A DNA stretch of 7,369 nt. It comes from UBA8337 sp049889915 (lineage in GTDB: Bacteria > Pseudomonadota > Alphaproteobacteria > RS24). Below are positions 6,064 to 7,369 of the stretch, in pieces. The stretch's first letter is position 1. Each line of letters opens with the position of its first letter. Location: contig JBMHCM010000115.1 in the NCBI GenBank assembly GCA_049889915.1, forward strand, positions 1 through 7,369, given 5' to 3'. A program made the position numbers and the translations under genes. The notes under the pieces are model-generated. The model was not told the origin of the DNA and did no database searches. It saw only the letters and a program-made list of their open reading frames with translations.

Positions 6064-6161
6064 GCTTTTTCGGTTTTTGCCCAATTCTTGCCACAGGCTG
6101 AAATGATACTTTAATAAATCCGAAAAATAGCCATAATGCAGGCAGTTTCTGGGAGACAATT
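6064..6161 (+). promoter_or_regulatory. AT-rich gap before rseP, possible promoter region
   Basis: This 98-nt gap is only 39% G+C (38 of 98), clearly poorer than the genes around it, and is the longest between genes here. It contains promoter-like pieces: TTTAAT (6110-6115) and CATAAT (6132-6137) with a 16-nt spacer, the second matching the TATAAT consensus at five of six bases; and TTGCCA (6088-6093) followed 18 nt later by TAATAA. Neither pair is strong. I see no GGAACTT-type sigma-E -35 element with a suitable partner. An internal promoter serving rseP and the following gene is a guess supported by composition and spacing. Confidence 0.3.
6151..6155 (+). promoter_or_regulatory. Shine-Dalgarno site deciding the TTG start of rseP
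   Basis: GGGAG lies 6 nt before the TTG at 6162. No ATG or GTG in the same frame is placed to give a complete first membrane segment, so this site supports the unusual start codon. Confidence 0.75.
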
Positions 6162-7325
6162 TTGGACGCAATTAGCTATCTCTACGCAGCACTCGGTTTG
6201 AGTTACATCATCCCGTTTTTGTTTGTGTTGACCATTGTGGTGTTTTTTCACGAGCTGGGGCATTTCTATGCAGCGCGGCGTTGCGGCGTGACGGTGGAGG
6301 TTTTCTCCGTCGGTTTCGGCCGCCCGATCACCAGCTGGTATGATAAGCACGGCACAAAGTGGCAAATCGCGTGGATGCCGCTCGGCGGTTATGTGAAATT
6401 CGCCGGTGATGAAAATGAAGCCAGCGTGCCCGACCGTGAACGTTTGGAGCAGCTGGATGAAGCGACCCGCGAGGGGACGCTGTTTTTTAAGCCATTATGG
6501 CAGCGGGCCATTGTGGTCGCGGCCGGGCCGGTGGCCAATTTCATTTTGGCGATTGTTATTTTCGCCTCGCTGTACACCTTATTTGGCCAGCGTGTGACCG
6601 ACCCGGTGGTCGGCGTGGTAGCTGAAAACAGTGCCGCTGAACGGGCCGGTATGCAAATCGGTGATTTGATTACCGCCATTGACGGCGATGAGATTTCAAC
6701 ATTCTCTGAGGTACGCCGCGCCGTCACCGTCAATGCTGATGTGCCGTTGGTGTTTTCCATCGACCGGGCCGGAGAACTGATTGACCTGACAGCGACACCG
6801 GACCGTGTGCTGGAAGTCGACCGCTTCGGCAATGAATATCATATCGGTCGTCTTGGTGTAGCCGTTAATGCCTCTGAAGATACAATCCGCCATGTCCGTT
6901 ACAATCCGTTTGTCGCTTTGTGGATGGGCGTTGAGGAAAGCTATTTCATCGTCGAGCAGACCTTTGTCGTTTTGGGCCGTATCATTATGGGCCGCGAAAG
7001 CGCCGAGCAGTTGGGCGGGCCTATTCGTATCGCGCAATTATCCGGCCAGACGGCGACATTGGGACTGATTGCACTGATCAATCTGACGGCGGTGCTGTCG
7101 GTCAGTATTGGGCTGATTAACCTGTTTCCTATTCCGATGCTGGATGGCGGTCACTTGGCGTTTTACGCTTATGAAGCGGTGGCCGGAAAGCCGCTGCCGG
7201 AAAAAGCGCAAGATATCGGTATGCGTATCGGCCTCTCTATGGTGCTGACGCTGTTTCTATTTGTCACCTGGAATGATTTATCGCGGCTCGATGTCTTCCA
7301 AAACCTCTCCAATTTGCTCGGCTAA
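6162..7325 (+). CDS. rseP: RIP site-2 zinc metalloprotease RseP
   Basis: Inner-membrane zinc protease that cuts substrates within the membrane. In E. coli it cleaves the anti-sigma factor RseA, freeing sigma-E, and remnant signal peptides. The product is 387 residues. The first membrane segment (about 14-36) carries the HELGH zinc motif at 30-34. GGYVKFAGD (75-83) matches the substrate-contacting beta region. A second segment spans about 115-140, and one PDZ domain lies at about 145-228, with AERAGMQIGD typical of PDZ sequences. Further segments lie at about 300-322 and 355-370, with the NLFPIPMLDGGH motif (320-331) giving the third zinc ligand, Asp328. It is shorter than the 450-residue E. 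coli protein because there is one PDZ domain instead of two, as in many alphaproteobacteria. Translation starts at TTG with GGGAG 6 nt upstream. Its usual partner bamA appears to follow 3 nt after the stop. Confidence 0.95.
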   Translation: MDAISYLYAALGLSYIIPFLFVLTIVVFFHELGHFYAARRCGVTVEVFSVGFGRPITSWYDKHGTKWQIAWMPLGGYVKFAGDENEASVPDRERLEQLDEATREGTLFFKPLWQRAIVVAAGPVANFILAIVIFASLYTLFGQRVTDPVVGVVAENSAAERAGMQIGDLITAIDGDEISTFSEVRRAVTVNADVPLVFSIDRAGELIDLTATPDRVLEVDRFGNEYHIGRLGVAVNASEDTIRHVRYNPFVALWMGVEESYFIVEQTFVVLGRIIMGRESAEQLGGPIRIAQLSGQTATLGLIALINLTAVLSVSIGLINLFPIPMLDGGHLAFYAYEAVAGKPLPEKAQDIGMRIGLSMVLTLFLFVTWNDLSRLDVFQNLSNLLG

Positions 7326-7328
7326 TTT

Positions 7329-7369
7329 ATGACCTTGTTCTCTCTCAAGCGATTTTCTGCGCTCACCCT
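7329..7369 (+). CDS. Start of a secreted or outer-membrane protein, probably BamA (partial)
   Basis: An ATG 3 nt after the rseP stop opens a frame that stays open for 13 codons to the window end: MTLFSLKRFSALT. A Lys-Arg pair followed by a hydrophobic start is compatible with a signal peptide. In alphaproteobacteria and in E. coli the gene after rseP is usually bamA, the outer-membrane beta-barrel assembly factor, so that is the best guess. The visible sequence is far too short to identify the family. There is no clear Shine-Dalgarno site, and coupling to rseP is likely. Confidence 0.5.
   Translation, partial: MTLFSLKRFSALT

Noticed and set aside
6051..6078. Possible intrinsic terminator just after dxr (GGCT/AGCT stem followed by T-rich sequence)
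   Set aside because: The stem is only about four pairs, one a wobble, then a mismatch; too weak to call.
6066..6127. TTTTTCGG and CCGAAAAA inverted repeat in the dxr-rseP gap
   Set aside because: The arms are 46 nt apart and mostly A/T, so chance in AT-rich DNA is a sufficient explanation.
6136..6201. 21-codon open frame starting ATG at 6136 that overlaps the rseP start
   Set aside because: It has no ribosome-binding site and lies in a different frame from rseP; nothing suggests a leader peptide.
1..7369. A hidden novel defence, mobile or RNA-based system
   Set aside because: Almost every base is accounted for by conserved housekeeping genes in a conserved order, with gaps no longer than about 100 nt; no repeats, recombinase or unknown gene is present.

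Overview
This window is a compact, entirely plus-strand housekeeping cluster from a bacterium that looks like an alphaproteobacterium. It holds eight complete genes and the first codons of a ninth: rpsB, tsf, pyrH, frr, uppS, cdsA, dxr, rseP and probably bamA. The lineage call rests on three things: the N-terminal sequence of ribosomal protein S2; the order uppS-cdsA-dxr-rseP, where in Escherichia coli dxr comes before uppS; and the short RseP of 387 residues with a single PDZ domain. By eye the coding DNA is moderately GC-rich. I do not attempt a genus.

Layout. Positions 1-104 are the rpsB leader, with a good Shine-Dalgarno site but no promoter I can defend. Translation genes come first: rpsB (105-935) and tsf (962-1894). 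A 67-nt gap with a strong hairpin then separates them from pyrH (1962-2693, UMP kinase) and frr (2734-3288, ribosome recycling factor). The envelope and isoprenoid genes follow with very short gaps: uppS (3303-4043), cdsA (4064-4909) and dxr (4912-6063). A 98-nt AT-rich gap (38 of 98 bases are G or C), the largest between genes here, precedes rseP (6162-7325), which starts with TTG. Three bases after rseP a new reading frame opens at 7329 and runs off the window. Its lysine/arginine then hydrophobic start and its position suggest bamA.

How the genes work together. S2, EF-Ts and RRF serve translation initiation, elongation and recycling. PyrH supplies UDP and hence pyrimidine nucleotides, including the CTP that CdsA consumes. 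Dxr commits carbon to the MEP pathway, which makes the isoprenoid units that UppS assembles into undecaprenyl diphosphate for cell-wall carriers. CdsA makes CDP-diacylglycerol for phospholipids. RseP and BamA handle inner-membrane proteolysis and outer-membrane protein assembly. The cluster therefore couples growth (ribosomes) to envelope synthesis.

No mobile element, CRISPR array, RNA gene or new defence-like system is visible; this is core chromosome. The points worth a second look are small: folded or palindromic sequences at three gene junctions (after the tsf stop, around the frr stop, centred on the uppS stop), weak or missing Shine-Dalgarno sites at uppS and dxr, the TTG start of rseP, and single-residue departures from conserved motifs in Dxr and UppS.
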